DNA from: Mucinivorans hirudinis
GTDB lineage: Bacteria; Bacteroidota; Bacteroidia; Bacteroidales; Rikenellaceae
Reading direction: 5' to 3'
Assembly: GCA_000723505.1 (NCBI GenBank)
Contig: HG934468.1
Location: 2,946,798-3,010,797 of the forward strand
Length of the DNA: 64,000 bases
A program made the translations under genes and the position numbers. Shown in pieces: positions 32,444 through 45,402 of the stretch. The first letter of the stretch is position 1. Every line of letters begins with the position of its first letter. The notes beneath the pieces were generated by a model. The model did not search any database, was not told the origin of the DNA, and worked only from the letters and a program-made list of their open reading frames with translations.

Positions 32444-33688
32444 ATGCAAGAAAGCAATGAGAAAGACATCCTAACGATGTCTGTCGAAGAGATGTTTGTA
32501 GCCTCACAGGAGAGCTACGAAGCCGCCCAACAGCGCGCCATCGAAGAGAGCAAATCGTTCAGTAAAACGGAGTTCTTCCGTATGGACAAACTTGGCACTT
32601 ACCACCTCAGAGTGCTACCAATCGCCCCCAGTGCCGACGGGAGATGTGACCGACTCGGGTATGAGTATCCGGTTCGCCAAATCCTTATGGAGCTTATTCG
32701 TCCCGGGGCAACACCCACCTCAAAAGCATCATCAGTCTATGTGTCAGTAACTCGTGCTACTGACTCGGGTTTCTCTGTGGACCTTATCGACACCTACCGC
32801 AAGTTGGCTGTAGCTGCTGCTAATGACCGAGATGACGAGAAACTTGCCGAAAAGATCGGTGGAGGTTCCTTTGGCGGTGGTCTGAAATATGGCTACGGTC
32901 ACGTTATGTACATCATCGACCTTGATGAGCGAGCCAAAGGTATTCAGATGCTCACCCTGTCACACTCGCAGTTCAAAGAGTTGGATGAGCGCAAGTTTAA
33001 ACTGTGGCAAAAGAAGTTATCCAAATCTCCGGGCTTCCCGTGTCCTATTTCGTCAGTCTATAATGGCTATGCCGTAGAGATTGAGAAACGCAAAAACGGT
33101 GGCAAGACCGAATACGTTGTCGATATTGACCACGTTTCAGACAGCATTGCTCTGACCAATGAGGAGCTTGCAAAACTGATGGCAGCCCCTCGCATTCCCG
33201 AGATCATCTATCGCTACAATCGCTATCTCTATGAAGCGACTATCGAATTTTTGAAGCAGTGCGATGCCAAATTCGAGATGAATATTATGGATAGCCTCGA
33301 TATGAAGTATGCTATCGACAAACTGGGTGAAGAGCTTCCGAAGGACGATAAGAGTAGTTTCTCTTTCGACAAACGCGCTAAAGATTCGAGAGGCAACGCC
33401 ACAGAGAGTGCAGGTATCTCGCTTGATGATTTGTTTATTCGACAGGAGGAGTTGGAGCAGCAGAAGCTCGGCGATAAATCACCCGAGTATCAGGATTTAA
33501 GGGCTATGATTCGCACCTATATCGAGCAGGAGAAATTGGACATCCGTTTCACCCGGGGTACCAGCAATAAGGATCTGCTGGATATGATTGAGGAGGCATT
33601 AAAACAAGCCCCTGAGTCCGCTCCCGATGATCCGCAGGGCGAAGATGCTCAAGATGAAGTACAATCATCGGAACGTCGCAGACGATAA
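32444..33688 (+). CDS. Phage-type single-stranded DNA-binding protein (T4 gp32-like), tentative
   Basis: 414 residues from ATG 32444. The sequence after an acidic N-terminal helix reads FFRMDKLGTYHLRVLPIAP, matching the way gp32-like proteins begin their OB-type core (x-x-G-x-x-x-h-R-h-L-P). Further YGYGHVMYIIDLDERAKG and IQMLTLSHSQFKEL resemble the central strands and the K-x-W-D-K helix of that group. The C-terminus is very acidic then basic (ESAPDDPQGEDAQDEVQ, RRRR), as in SSBs that recruit partners by acidic tails. The zinc ligands of T4 gp32 are not seen. The downstream gp47/gp46 pair supports a recombination-replication role. Family assignment is inference from short motifs and context. 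Confidence 0.5.
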   Translation: MQESNEKDILTMSVEEMFVASQESYEAAQQRAIEESKSFSKTEFFRMDKLGTYHLRVLPIAPSADGRCDRLGYEYPVRQILMELIRPGATPTSKASSVYVSVTRATDSGFSVDLIDTYRKLAVAAANDRDDEKLAEKIGGGSFGGGLKYGYGHVMYIIDLDERAKGIQMLTLSHSQFKELDERKFKLWQKKLSKSPGFPCPISSVYNGYAVEIEKRKNGGKTEYVVDIDHVSDSIALTNEELAKLMAAPRIPEIIYRYNRYLYEATIEFLKQCDAKFEMNIMDSLDMKYAIDKLGEELPKDDKSSFSFDKRAKDSRGNATESAGISLDDLFIRQEELEQQKLGDKSPEYQDLRAMIRTYIEQEKLDIRFTRGTSNKDLLDMIEEALKQAPESAPDDPQGEDAQDEVQSSERRRR

Positions 33689-33765
33689 CAGGCAATTTCA
33701 ATGATTATTTACCGGCAGGGAGGGCGGTTTCTCACCGCTTTCCTTTGCCATTTGCACAATCTATT

Positions 33766-34818
33766 ATGGCAAAAAGTAATTATCCGTGCCTGTTACTGAT
33801 GAACGATCTGCACATTGGAAAGGAAAACATACCAGAATTTATCGCCAATTGGAACGAGGCACTAACAATATGTAACAAAATGAATGTCTCGCAGATAGCT
33901 ATCTGTGGAGACCTATTTCTATCACGCCCTTCTCAAACGCTTGATATTCTACTGGCTGTGCACGACTGTCTGCTCAGTGCAGCCGAACAAGGCATCAATG
34001 TATCCATTGCAAACGGCAACCACGATAAAGTCTCATTGGAGGCTAATCGGGGTTATTGCCATATATACAACCAGCACCCGAATGTATTGGTAGCCGACGA
34101 TTATGTTACGCTACCCATTGGTGACGGCAGGTATGCGTTGCTACATATGATAGCTTACTTTCCCGAAGATGGCAGTTTCTGTGACAAGCTCTCCGACTTG
34201 AAACGCAATGCCTTAGACGGCAGCAAGAAAAACTATCTCTATATCCACGAAGGTATTAATGGTGCTTTGTCGCAACCGAGCGACAAGGAGCTGCCTGCAA
34301 ATATCTTCGAGGAGTTTGAGCGTGTTTTTGTTGCTCACTATCATAATCGTTGCGTAATCCCTAAAACTCGTATCGAATACATCGGCTCTGCTCGTCAGCA
34401 CAACTTTGGTGAGGACGAAGAGAAGGGTTATACGGTGCTCTATAATGACGGCTCACACGAATTTATCCAGAACAGAGCCAATGTTCGCTACAAGGTGATT
34501 GATGTGGATGGCGACAAAGTGGATATTCACTTGACTGATCTGTTGGATGAGATTAAGGAAAGCGGTCGCTATCGCACCAAGGTGCGTGTACATACCACGC
34601 CCGAAAAGAGTGCATCCATCAATAAATCCATTCTGCTGGAAGCCGGAGCCTCCAAAGTCGAAATCATCACCGAAGCAGTGGAACAGATTGAAGTTGCCTC
34701 CTCTTCTCTGTTTGAAAAGTTCGACACGGGCAAAATCCGTGAAACCTACGAAGAGTTCTGCCAGGAGAAACAGATTGAGGATGTGGAACTTGGATTGTCG
34801 TACCTCTCTAAAATTTAG
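33766..34818 (+). CDS. SbcD/Mre11-type nuclease (phage gp47-like)
   Basis: 350 residues from ATG 33766. All five metallophosphoesterase motifs of the Mre11/SbcD/gp47 nuclease are visible: MNDLHIG (I, about residue 12), CGDLFLSR (II, about 46), NGNHDKVS (III, about 86), IHEG (IV, about 160) and VAHYHN (V, about 190; usual G-H-x-H reads A-H-Y-H). With the ATPase partner it processes DNA ends and hairpins. The C-terminal region (about 240-350) would be the partner-binding domain. It is separated by 5 bases from the Rad50-like gene, the usual arrangement of gp47-gp46. Confidence 0.88.
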   Translation: MAKSNYPCLLLMNDLHIGKENIPEFIANWNEALTICNKMNVSQIAICGDLFLSRPSQTLDILLAVHDCLLSAAEQGINVSIANGNHDKVSLEANRGYCHIYNQHPNVLVADDYVTLPIGDGRYALLHMIAYFPEDGSFCDKLSDLKRNALDGSKKNYLYIHEGINGALSQPSDKELPANIFEEFERVFVAHYHNRCVIPKTRIEYIGSARQHNFGEDEEKGYTVLYNDGSHEFIQNRANVRYKVIDVDGDKVDIHLTDLLDEIKESGRYRTKVRVHTTPEKSASINKSILLEAGASKVEIITEAVEQIEVASSSLFEKFDTGKIRETYEEFCQEKQIEDVELGLSYLSKI

Positions 34819-34823
34819 CCGCT

Positions 34824-37139
34824 ATGTGGAAACTAAACAAAATAGAGGCACGCAATCTATGTGCCTTCCGTGAGATAGATTATACGCTCAATCAAGGGGT
34901 TACTACACTAATCTTCGGAGATAATCGGGACAATGAGAGTCAACGCTCAAATGGTTCCGGCAAATCTGCATTGTTAGAATGTATTGCCATTGGTATTACA
35001 GGTTCGCCGCTGCGCAAAATCAAGAATGAGGAGATTATCAACGATGCTGCCGATGAGTGTTACGTGCGATTGGAGTTTTTCAACAGTTCGTGCAATGAGG
35101 TGTTTGCCGTTGAACGTGAGCTTTATCGTAAAGGGGCATCTGTGGTGCATTGCTCGATTGAGCGAGATGGCAAATTGGTTGATACCGATGAGGCCGTACA
35201 GCACTCAGTGGATGCCTACACGAAGTACATTCTCGAAAAATTGGGCATCACTCGTGATGAGCTATTCAACAACTTTATCCTCTCCAAACACCGTTACGAA
35301 GACTTTTTATCTTGCTCAGATAAGGATAAAAAAGAGATAATCAATCGCTTCAGCAACGGCATTGTGGTCGATGAAGCCATCGAGCGAGTTTGTCAGGATA
35401 TGGAACCCATCGCCGACGAACTCAAAGCCGTTGAACTCGACTTTGCCTCGTTGGAGGGTCGTACCCAAATGCTAATCGAACAAATCGACAAGGAGGAGAA
35501 TGGTAAGGAGGAGCGCAACCGTAACAAAGCGGAACGCATCAGGGGTATTGAACAGACTATCGCCGAAAAACGGGAGTCGCTTCGGATGCTTGGGGTTCAG
35601 ATAGATGCCAACGCCGACGTATTGGTAGTTCTCGACACTGCCGACAAAGAAGTCCAGCTATTTGAACATAGTGAAGAGTCACTGGAAGTCTGCCTAAACG
35701 GTATTGAAATGCTCTTAAAACCATTCGGAAAACTGACTGACTGGAACAATGTTCTGAAAACCAAAACAGACGAACTCACTCAGGTTCAAAGCGAACAAGT
35801 GGCGTTGTTTGATGAAGTTGCAGATGTGGATGTCAAGGTCAAGCAACAGCAAACCGTTTGCGATAAACTCAAATCTGAGCACACCGAGTTTATGACCACA
35901 GCAACAGCAAAAAGCGAAAGTTACAAAAAACAACTTGCCGACTTGGAGAAAGAGATGCAGGAGGCGAACCAACTTTGCACCTCATTGCTGGAGAAGAGGC
36001 GAACTCACAGTTCCGCTATTGAATTGCTTAAAAACAAAATTGCCGGAGCAATCACTTGCCCGAAGTGTCAGTTTGAGTTTGTAGCATCTGACAGTTCGTT
36101 TGATGTTACCCAAGGCGAAAAAGAGTTGGAGCGACTTCAAATTGAAGCCGAGCAGACCACCCAAAAGCGAACCGAGACCGAAAAGACGATTGTCTTTATC
36201 GAGCAGGATCAAAAGGAGATTCAGCAGGCAAGTCGACAACTCAACACCGACAACAGCGACTGGCTCGCTAAGGTAGATAACGCCGAAAAGGAGCTACAAA
36301 CGCTCAATTTCAAATTGGAATCTCTGCAACGCAAAGGAAAGCAGCTCACAGAGAAAATCGCCACCATTCAGAAAGAGATTGAGAACACACGCCGCAAGAT
36401 GTTCGACCAGGCATTCGAGATTATCGACTCAGCCACTGCGTCTCGCAAACGTGAGATTAAAATCCTGCGTGAGGATATGGCAGCAGCCGAAAGCTCCATT
36501 GAGACACTATACACTACTATCGGTGAGATTAACAACTCATCACCGGATGAGGTTATCCAGTCGCTCCGAGAGTCATTGAAAGAGGTTCGCTCACGCTCTG
36601 CACAAACTCTTAAAAACAAGGAAGTGGTACAGCAACGACTCAACCGCTTACAAGAGCAAGAGCAACGATTCGCTCAGTTCCGCACCTATTTAGCCAATAC
36701 AAAAATCGAAGCGTTGGCAACTATCACCAATGAATTTTTGGAGAATATAGGTAGTGACCTTAGAATCCGATTTTCGGGCTATACGGTTTTGAAAACAGGT
36801 AAGGTGCGTGAGAAAATCTCCATCTCCATTTTGCGAGATGGGATTGATTGCGGTTCATTTGGGAAACTCAGTGCCGGAGAGTCTTGCCGTATAAATTTGG
36901 CCACTATCCTTGCAATGCAGAAGTTGGTAAACAGTAATTGCGAAGGTGAAAAAGGGTTGGATTTGATTGTGCTTGACGAAATTCTCGAAGCTGTAGACGA
37001 ACAGGGACTTGCCAATATGTTCGAGGCTCTCAACAAGCTCAATATTTCGGCATTAGTGGTCTCGCACGGAAATACATCAGAAGCATATCCCAACACATTA
37101 GTAATCAGAAAAGAGAATGGCAAATCAAGAATTGTATGA
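34824..37139 (+). CDS. SbcC/Rad50-type ATPase (phage gp46-like)
   Basis: 771 residues. N-terminal ATPase half with Walker A RSNGSGKSALLE (about 40), then long coiled coils (about 190-410 and 430-620) on either side of a zinc hook ITCPKCQFEF (about 410). The C-terminal half carries the ABC signature GKLSAGESCRINLA (about 690) and Walker B LDLIVLDEILEAVD (about 712). Shorter than cellular SbcC (about 1000 residues), closer to phage gp46-type proteins. Works with the gp47-like nuclease in end resection. The 3' end overlaps the next gene by 23 bases. Confidence 0.9.
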   Translation: MWKLNKIEARNLCAFREIDYTLNQGVTTLIFGDNRDNESQRSNGSGKSALLECIAIGITGSPLRKIKNEEIINDAADECYVRLEFFNSSCNEVFAVERELYRKGASVVHCSIERDGKLVDTDEAVQHSVDAYTKYILEKLGITRDELFNNFILSKHRYEDFLSCSDKDKKEIINRFSNGIVVDEAIERVCQDMEPIADELKAVELDFASLEGRTQMLIEQIDKEENGKEERNRNKAERIRGIEQTIAEKRESLRMLGVQIDANADVLVVLDTADKEVQLFEHSEESLEVCLNGIEMLLKPFGKLTDWNNVLKTKTDELTQVQSEQVALFDEVADVDVKVKQQQTVCDKLKSEHTEFMTTATAKSESYKKQLADLEKEMQEANQLCTSLLEKRRTHSSAIELLKNKIAGAITCPKCQFEFVASDSSFDVTQGEKELERLQIEAEQTTQKRTETEKTIVFIEQDQKEIQQASRQLNTDNSDWLAKVDNAEKELQTLNFKLESLQRKGKQLTEKIATIQKEIENTRRKMFDQAFEIIDSATASRKREIKILREDMAAAESSIETLYTTIGEINNSSPDEVIQSLRESLKEVRSRSAQTLKNKEVVQQRLNRLQEQEQRFAQFRTYLANTKIEALATITNEFLENIGSDLRIRFSGYTVLKTGKVREKISISILRDGIDCGSFGKLSAGESCRINLATILAMQKLVNSNCEGEKGLDLIVLDEILEAVDEQGLANMFEALNKLNISALVVSHGNTSEAYPNTLVIRKENGKSRIV

Positions 37140-37716
37140 TCATCGCAAAAGTTCAATGCGTGGATTAGTTTATTCCACGCAAAACAATGGAAAAATAAGA
37201 ATCATAGAGTATATATCTACATTCAAAATAAATGTGGAATTTCTCGACACAGGATATACGACATACACTACTTTTTATCAATTAATGAGAGGTCAAGTCA
37301 GAGATAAATCAACCAATAGGCTGAATCAAAATAAATACTGTAGTGTTGGCTACTTAGGGAATGGTGGTTATACTCCACATAAATTTCCAAGAGCATACAA
37401 ATTATGGCGCAGTATGATAACGAGGTGCTATTGTCAAAAGTTCACTCAGACTCACCCTACTTACATGGATTGTCATGTTGTTTTGGAATGGCATAATTTT
37501 CAAAATTTTTGTGACTGGTATATAAACAAAAAGAAGTGTGTTGATTGCCAACTCGACAAAGACATTCGAATAAAGCATAACAAGGTTTATGGACCCGAGA
37601 CTTGTTCGCTTGTACCTAAATCTATTAATTATTTATTCCCGAATGCCAAATCAAGAAGAGGAAAGTATCCTGTAGGAGTACGAATAATAAGTTCCTATGT
37701 TTGTAATCTGGTATAA
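37117..37716 (+). pseudogene. Phage-type HNH/AP2-like endonuclease gene, 3'-truncated by IS110
   Basis: 199 residues remain. The segment RAYKLWRSMITRCYC, then THPTYMDCHVVLEWHNFQNF, QLDKDIRIKHNKVYGPETCS and LVPKSINYLF is the common pattern of small phage-encoded HNH/AP2-like homing endonucleases (W-x-x-M-x-x-R-C-Y, then C-x-V-x-x-x-W-x-x-F, then L-D-K-D-I, then Y-x-P-x-x-C-x-x-V-P). The homology ends at about KYPVGVR (about 37680); the last residues up to the stop come from the IS110 left flank. Start 37117 overlaps the SbcC-like gene; ATG 37156 is an alternative. Its presence supports a phage origin of the whole module. Confidence 0.7.
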
Positions 37717-38164
37717 ATAAAATAAGCTATAAAGTTTTGGTTACCTTTGTTTTGCGGAACAAAATTATTAACCTCAAACTATATAGCTTATGAGAGTACA
37801 AATTAACAAATTAGATTTCAAAGGACAAAATATTTATGTGGGAATTGATGTCCATTTGAAGAGTTGGTCGGTAGCTGTGATGTCCGAAGGCACACTCTTA
37901 AAGAGATTTAGCCAAAACCCTTCTGCTGATGCGCTACACAGTTTTTTAACAGATAACTACCCCAATGCACTCTATAAGTCTGTTTATGAAGCAGGATTTA
38001 GCGGTTTTGGAGCACATTATCGACTTAAAGAATTGGGAATAGATAATATTGTGGTCAATCCGGCTGATGTGCCCACAATGATGAAGGAGAAATTAAGAAA
38101 AACTGATGCCATTGATTGCGTGAAGTTAGCTCGCGGTCTCCGTTCGGGAGATTTAACAGGTATA
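37700..38164 (+). mobile_element. IS110-family element, 5' fragment
   Basis: The left border is approximate (between about 37680 and 37720). It carries a TACCTTTG promoter box at about 37744-37751 and the first 125 codons of the transposase, then is cut by the IS5 element at 38165. A 32-base piece of the same 5' region recurs at 50743-50775. Confidence 0.75.
37790..38164 (+). pseudogene. IS110-family transposase, N-terminal fragment
   Basis: Begins MRVQINKLDFKGQNIYVGID and contains the DEDD motifs of the first catalytic domain: Asp in YVGIDVHLKSWSVAV (about 20), Glu in VYEAGFSGFG (about 65), and the two Asp of RKTDAIDCVKLARGL (about 103-106). The protein stops at the IS5 border (LTGI, then TAG inside the IS5 end), so the C-terminal serine domain is missing and the fragment is inactive. 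Confidence 0.92.
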
Positions 38165-38187
38165 TAGTCGCTCCTTAACAATCCATT

Positions 38188-41744
<3,557 letters not shown>

Positions 41745-41784
41745 CTAATACACAATGAAATAAATTAATTTTAAGGAACGACTA

Positions 41785-41853
41785 AATAGAATGAAATCAC
41801 CCCCGTTTTTGAGCAAAAAAACGCCGAAAAAACTTTTCGGCGTTGAGGTTGGG
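41785..41853 (-). mobile_element. Solo left end of an IS1634-type element
   Basis: 69 bases nearly identical to the outermost left end of IS1634 copy 2 (41365-41433), ending in GGTTGGG. It contains a 10-bp perfect hairpin (ACGCCGAAAA with TTTTCGGCGT) and abuts the IS5 end directly. The body of the element is gone. Confidence 0.8.
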
Positions 41854-41917
41854 TTGAAAACATTAATAACAAATTTATCACCCTTTTGTGCGGATAAAAA
41901 AGTTAGGTATTCCACTC

Positions 41918-43447
41918 TTACCTTCGCTTCATTTTCGACATTACCGCATTCATAATAAAAATTCTCTCATCACGCGTCATACCCAAAGCGAAGATAACTG
42001 AACAGCTAATTGCCACCGAAGCCAGCGATGACGTAACAAGCAGCAAAACCGACTGCTCGAATAGCCGTATCAGTAAAAACTGGGGTAGGAGAGCCACAAC
42101 AAATATGAGCCAACATCGAACAAATACACTTTTGGTAAACCCCCAAAATGAGATAGGCGTAAAGGTCGAAACAAGGTACAATCTGCGAAAATATGCAATG
42201 AAATCTATTGTAATATTAATCACGTAAACAACCATAGGGCTGTATCCCAATTTGAGGAATAGGTAAGACAGCGGTAAGTTCAGCAATGTGAGAGGAACTA
42301 AACCGCCTATATATCTCTTCAGTTTGCCGCTCGCCTGAGCCACTGTCATCAGTGGGGATGATACGCACACGATAAGTGTATTTATTATAGTTAATTGGGC
42401 AAAGATAGAGGCAAACTCGGGCGGGGTTTTGAGCCACAGTTCCAAAATATATTGGGTCTGAATCAGCACCGGTGACGCAAGTATAAGTAGTAAAAAAAAC
42501 GAAAACTTTGCGCTTCTAAAAACAAGGGTGATGAGTGCCGAATAGTCCTGGGCGACATAACATTTTGTTATCTGGGGATTGGTGGCAACCATAAAATTAC
42601 TCACGAATTGCTGGACGGCATTATTTAGACTCACAGCAACACCGCGCGCGGCATTGATAACCGTTCCGAAGAATAGGTTGAGCAACACGTTCTGTCCTTG
42701 ATTATTGGCAACAGAGACCAGACCTCCGAAAAGATTCCACCCCGAAAAACCAAGCATCTCCCTATACAGTGCCCTGTCATCTGGCTTGCGAAAGCGACAC
42801 TCCGCAAACTTGCGCACGCAGTAGATTCTATAAAGGACAACAAATATCGTTCCCACTGCAAAAACCAACATCGAATACAAAATCAACTTGTCCATTCGGA
42901 TTTTGACCAGCAGGTAGAGAATAATCAGACCCATTAAGGTCTGTGCGATGCCCAAATATCCGTATACCCCCATTTTTTCGTGGGCAATGATAGCTGCCGA
43001 ATAGGGTGTTTGGGTTATTGTGAGCATTGCTCCGATAACCGAAAATTGATAGACCACATTTGCTGCAAACATCCTCTCGTGCGGAATCACTAATCCGTAA
43101 TTGACCAACCACAATCCGAGGGTCTGGGCAAGTATGAAAATAACGACTGCAATGGCAATATGAATGGTTAGGGAGGTGCTGAAAACTTTTTGCATTCCAT
43201 CCAAATTTCCTCTGCCCATCTCCACATTCATAAAACGTTGTGTTCCGGTCGCCATAGAACTTTGCAGAAAACCGAAAAGGGCAACCACACCTCCAACAAC
43301 GTTATATACACCATAATCTTCCACTCCCAGTTCGCGAAGTACAATGCCGGCAGTGAATAACGATACAACCAACGAGAACAGCTGACGCGCATAAAGCATC
43401 GCTGCATTCTTGGCTATTCGTTTGTGGTTACTGTGCTGACTACTCAT
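41918..43447 (-). CDS. Polysaccharide flippase (MOP/Wzx-type)
   Basis: 509 residues with about 12-14 hydrophobic helices. The start AKNAAMLYARQLFSLVVSLF and LRELGVEDYGVYNVVGGVVAL is the typical N-terminus of oligosaccharide flippases of the MOP superfamily, which move lipid-linked polysaccharide units across the inner membrane for capsule, O-antigen or exopolysaccharide synthesis. No glycosyltransferase genes are adjacent, so the substrate is unknown; the gene may act alone with pathways elsewhere. A 28-bp inverted repeat around a promoter-like sequence lies just upstream (43473-43658), suggesting phase-variable expression. Confidence 0.85.
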   Translation of the reverse strand: MSSQHSNHKRIAKNAAMLYARQLFSLVVSLFTAGIVLRELGVEDYGVYNVVGGVVALFGFLQSSMATGTQRFMNVEMGRGNLDGMQKVFSTSLTIHIAIAVVIFILAQTLGLWLVNYGLVIPHERMFAANVVYQFSVIGAMLTITQTPYSAAIIAHEKMGVYGYLGIAQTLMGLIILYLLVKIRMDKLILYSMLVFAVGTIFVVLYRIYCVRKFAECRFRKPDDRALYREMLGFSGWNLFGGLVSVANNQGQNVLLNLFFGTVINAARGVAVSLNNAVQQFVSNFMVATNPQITKCYVAQDYSALITLVFRSAKFSFFLLLILASPVLIQTQYILELWLKTPPEFASIFAQLTIINTLIVCVSSPLMTVAQASGKLKRYIGGLVPLTLLNLPLSYLFLKLGYSPMVVYVINITIDFIAYFRRLYLVSTFTPISFWGFTKSVFVRCWLIFVVALLPQFLLIRLFEQSVLLLVTSSLASVAISCSVIFALGMTRDERIFIMNAVMSKMKRR

Positions 43448-43472
43448 ACTTTCACCCCCTGCGGATTGAGTC

Positions 43473-43658
43473 TATTAACTTGGCATTAAACAATTTGGAT
43501 TTTCGACAACTCTTTCACGCAATTTCAGCGTTATGCCCACCCTACAAAAATCCTCAAATAAGTCTATTATACTAAGGTTTTTATTGCGCGTCAAGCCTTG
43601 AACTTGCATAAGATATCTGCAAAAAAAATTATCCAAATTGTTTAATGCCGAGTTAATA
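43473..43658. repeat. 28-bp inverted repeat bracketing a promoter (candidate invertible switch)
   Basis: The arms 43473-43500 and 43631-43658 match at 27 of 28 positions in inverse orientation, beginning TATTAACTTGGCATTA on the outside. The 130 bases between them hold the promoter at 43566-43594. The repeat lies 25 bases upstream of the flippase start codon. The rest of the gap (43659-43856) holds nothing that I recognise. Confidence 0.85.
43566..43594 (-). promoter_or_regulatory. Sigma70-like promoter inside the inverted repeat, facing the flippase
   Basis: On the minus strand TTGACG (43589-43594) and TATAAT (43566-43571) are 17 bases apart, the optimum spacing of a sigma70-type promoter. 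It points to the flippase gene, whose start codon is about 119 bases downstream. Bacteroidota promoters normally use TAnnTTTG, so the match may be chance or a special promoter type. Confidence 0.5.
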
Positions 43659-43856
43659 ACACAAATTTATATATTATTTTTCGGTGCATCAAACAATATT
43701 TCGTTATATATCCTCCACTAGCATCACCCTTGCTTAGAGGTGTAGAGGCCTTATTGATGTTGAACATCCGCAAATCACTCTATCTGGTTGGTGCGCTTTG
43801 CTAAATATCAACACATTAAGTATTGATAAAAAGTTGGCTTCTGCAATTCTCCGCCC

Positions 43857-45398
43857 CTATTTTTTATTTCTATATTTACAGCACGCGGGTAGTGCATCGT
43901 AGATGTTGTCGTCCGCCCTGTCGAGCTCAGTGTCGTGTCCCACCCGGACAAGGGCTTTACTTATAGAGGCGAGTGAAGTTTTTTCGGGGTCAAAGTTTAT
44001 GGTAAGTTCTTTGCCGGCCAACTCCCACTTCGCAGCATAGACACCTGCCGTGCCCTTGACTACTTTCTCAATTCGGTCGCGACACATCGAACAACTGCCT
44101 TCGACCTTAATCTTTCGCTCTACGCTATTTTCCGATGGTATCTCGCGCCCATTCATCATACTACGCTTGCCTTCGAGCTGTGCCGAAGCATCTATGGCAA
44201 AGACTCCGTTGGTCACAATCTCTTCACCCTGAGTAAGTCCGCTCAAAACCACGTAAGCATTCCCAAGGGACGGACCCAACTCCACCTCGCGAAGTTGATA
44301 AACCGCACCCTTGTACTCGGGCAATAGGACGTAGACAATTGAGCGTTTACCCGTCCAAAGCACGGCGCTCTGAGGGATTACAATCTGATTTTTATATTGT
44401 TGCAAGCGCGCTTGAACCCTTGCCGTGGCATACATTTCCGGTTTGAGCTGCATATCGGCATTGGCTATTTCTACCCTGACCTTAGCCGTGCGGGTGGTCT
44501 TGTCCAAGATTGGGTCGATGAAGGATATGGTAGCACTGAATATTTTGCCGGCAAGAGCATTCACAGTGAAGGTAACCTTGTCACCTGCGTGAAGAAAAGC
44601 CAAATCCGACTCGTAGGCATCAAACATTGCCCACACCTTTGCCAGGTCTGCAATATCGAAGAGTACTGCTCCCTGCTGTACATAATCTCCCTCGCTCACA
44701 CGTCTGCTCATAACGATTCCGTCCGTGTTGGATTTAATTTCAATGGTGGTGGTTATGTGTGCCGTGGATTCGATGGTTCTTATTTGCTCGTCCGTCAGCT
44801 TCCACGCCCTGAGCTTCTCGCGTGCCGCCCAGAGCAGTTTCGGTTGTGAGTTTTGCAGCTTGAGTGCTTCGATGAGCTCCTGTTGAGCCGCGATGAGTTC
44901 GGGCGAATATATGGTTGCCAATGGTTCACCCTTGCGAACCCTCTCGCCGGTGAAATCGACATAAAGCTTCTCGATTCGTCCGCCTATATGAGCGGTCTGA
45001 GATTGAAGCGCCCTCTCATCGGGAGCAATGACGCCATAGAGCAGGATGTTTTTAACAGGTTCTTTGAGGTTCACCCGCGATGTCTCGATGTTGGCAAGTG
45101 CCGTAGCCTCGGGCGATAACTGTATGGCATCGTCAGCAATAGCCTCCGACGAACCTCCGCCGGAGCGTACCGGTATCAAATCCATTGCGCACAAAGGGCA
45201 CAGACCCTTTTCGTTGGAGCGAATCTGTGGGTGCATAGAACACGTCCATACTTCACTCTTCTGCTCAGTCACATCCTCGCCACCTGCCTGCTCACCACTA
45301 GTGCCGCCAAAAATAATCCAGCCCGCAAACAACCCTAATAAAACGTAAATTAACGCCCGCCACTTCTCCTTGCCGGCAATTCCTTTTATATTTTTCAT
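43857..45398 (-). CDS. cusB: Cu/Ag efflux RND periplasmic adaptor CusB with metal-binding domains
   Basis: 513 residues. One N-terminal membrane anchor (ALIYVLLGLFAGWIIFGG, about 14-31), then the heavy-metal-binding domain WTCSMHPQIRSNEKGLCPLC with AMDL (about 51-73), the membrane-fusion core with lipoyl/beta-barrel parts (IGGRIEKLYVDFTGERVRKG to GLTQGEEIVTNG), and a C-terminal HMA domain with EGSCSMCRDRIEKVV (about 430-445). CusB links the inner-membrane pump CusA with the outer-membrane channel. The combination of HMBD and HMA on one adaptor suggests it accepts Cu(I) or Ag(I) directly in the periplasm. Last gene of the leftward cus operon, 4 bases after cusC. Confidence 0.9.
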   Translation of the reverse strand: MKNIKGIAGKEKWRALIYVLLGLFAGWIIFGGTSGEQAGGEDVTEQKSEVWTCSMHPQIRSNEKGLCPLCAMDLIPVRSGGGSSEAIADDAIQLSPEATALANIETSRVNLKEPVKNILLYGVIAPDERALQSQTAHIGGRIEKLYVDFTGERVRKGEPLATIYSPELIAAQQELIEALKLQNSQPKLLWAAREKLRAWKLTDEQIRTIESTAHITTTIEIKSNTDGIVMSRRVSEGDYVQQGAVLFDIADLAKVWAMFDAYESDLAFLHAGDKVTFTVNALAGKIFSATISFIDPILDKTTRTAKVRVEIANADMQLKPEMYATARVQARLQQYKNQIVIPQSAVLWTGKRSIVYVLLPEYKGAVYQLREVELGPSLGNAYVVLSGLTQGEEIVTNGVFAIDASAQLEGKRSMMNGREIPSENSVERKIKVEGSCSMCRDRIEKVVKGTAGVYAAKWELAGKELTINFDPEKTSLASISKALVRVGHDTELDRADDNIYDALPACCKYRNKK

Positions 45399-45402
45399 AT
45401 TC

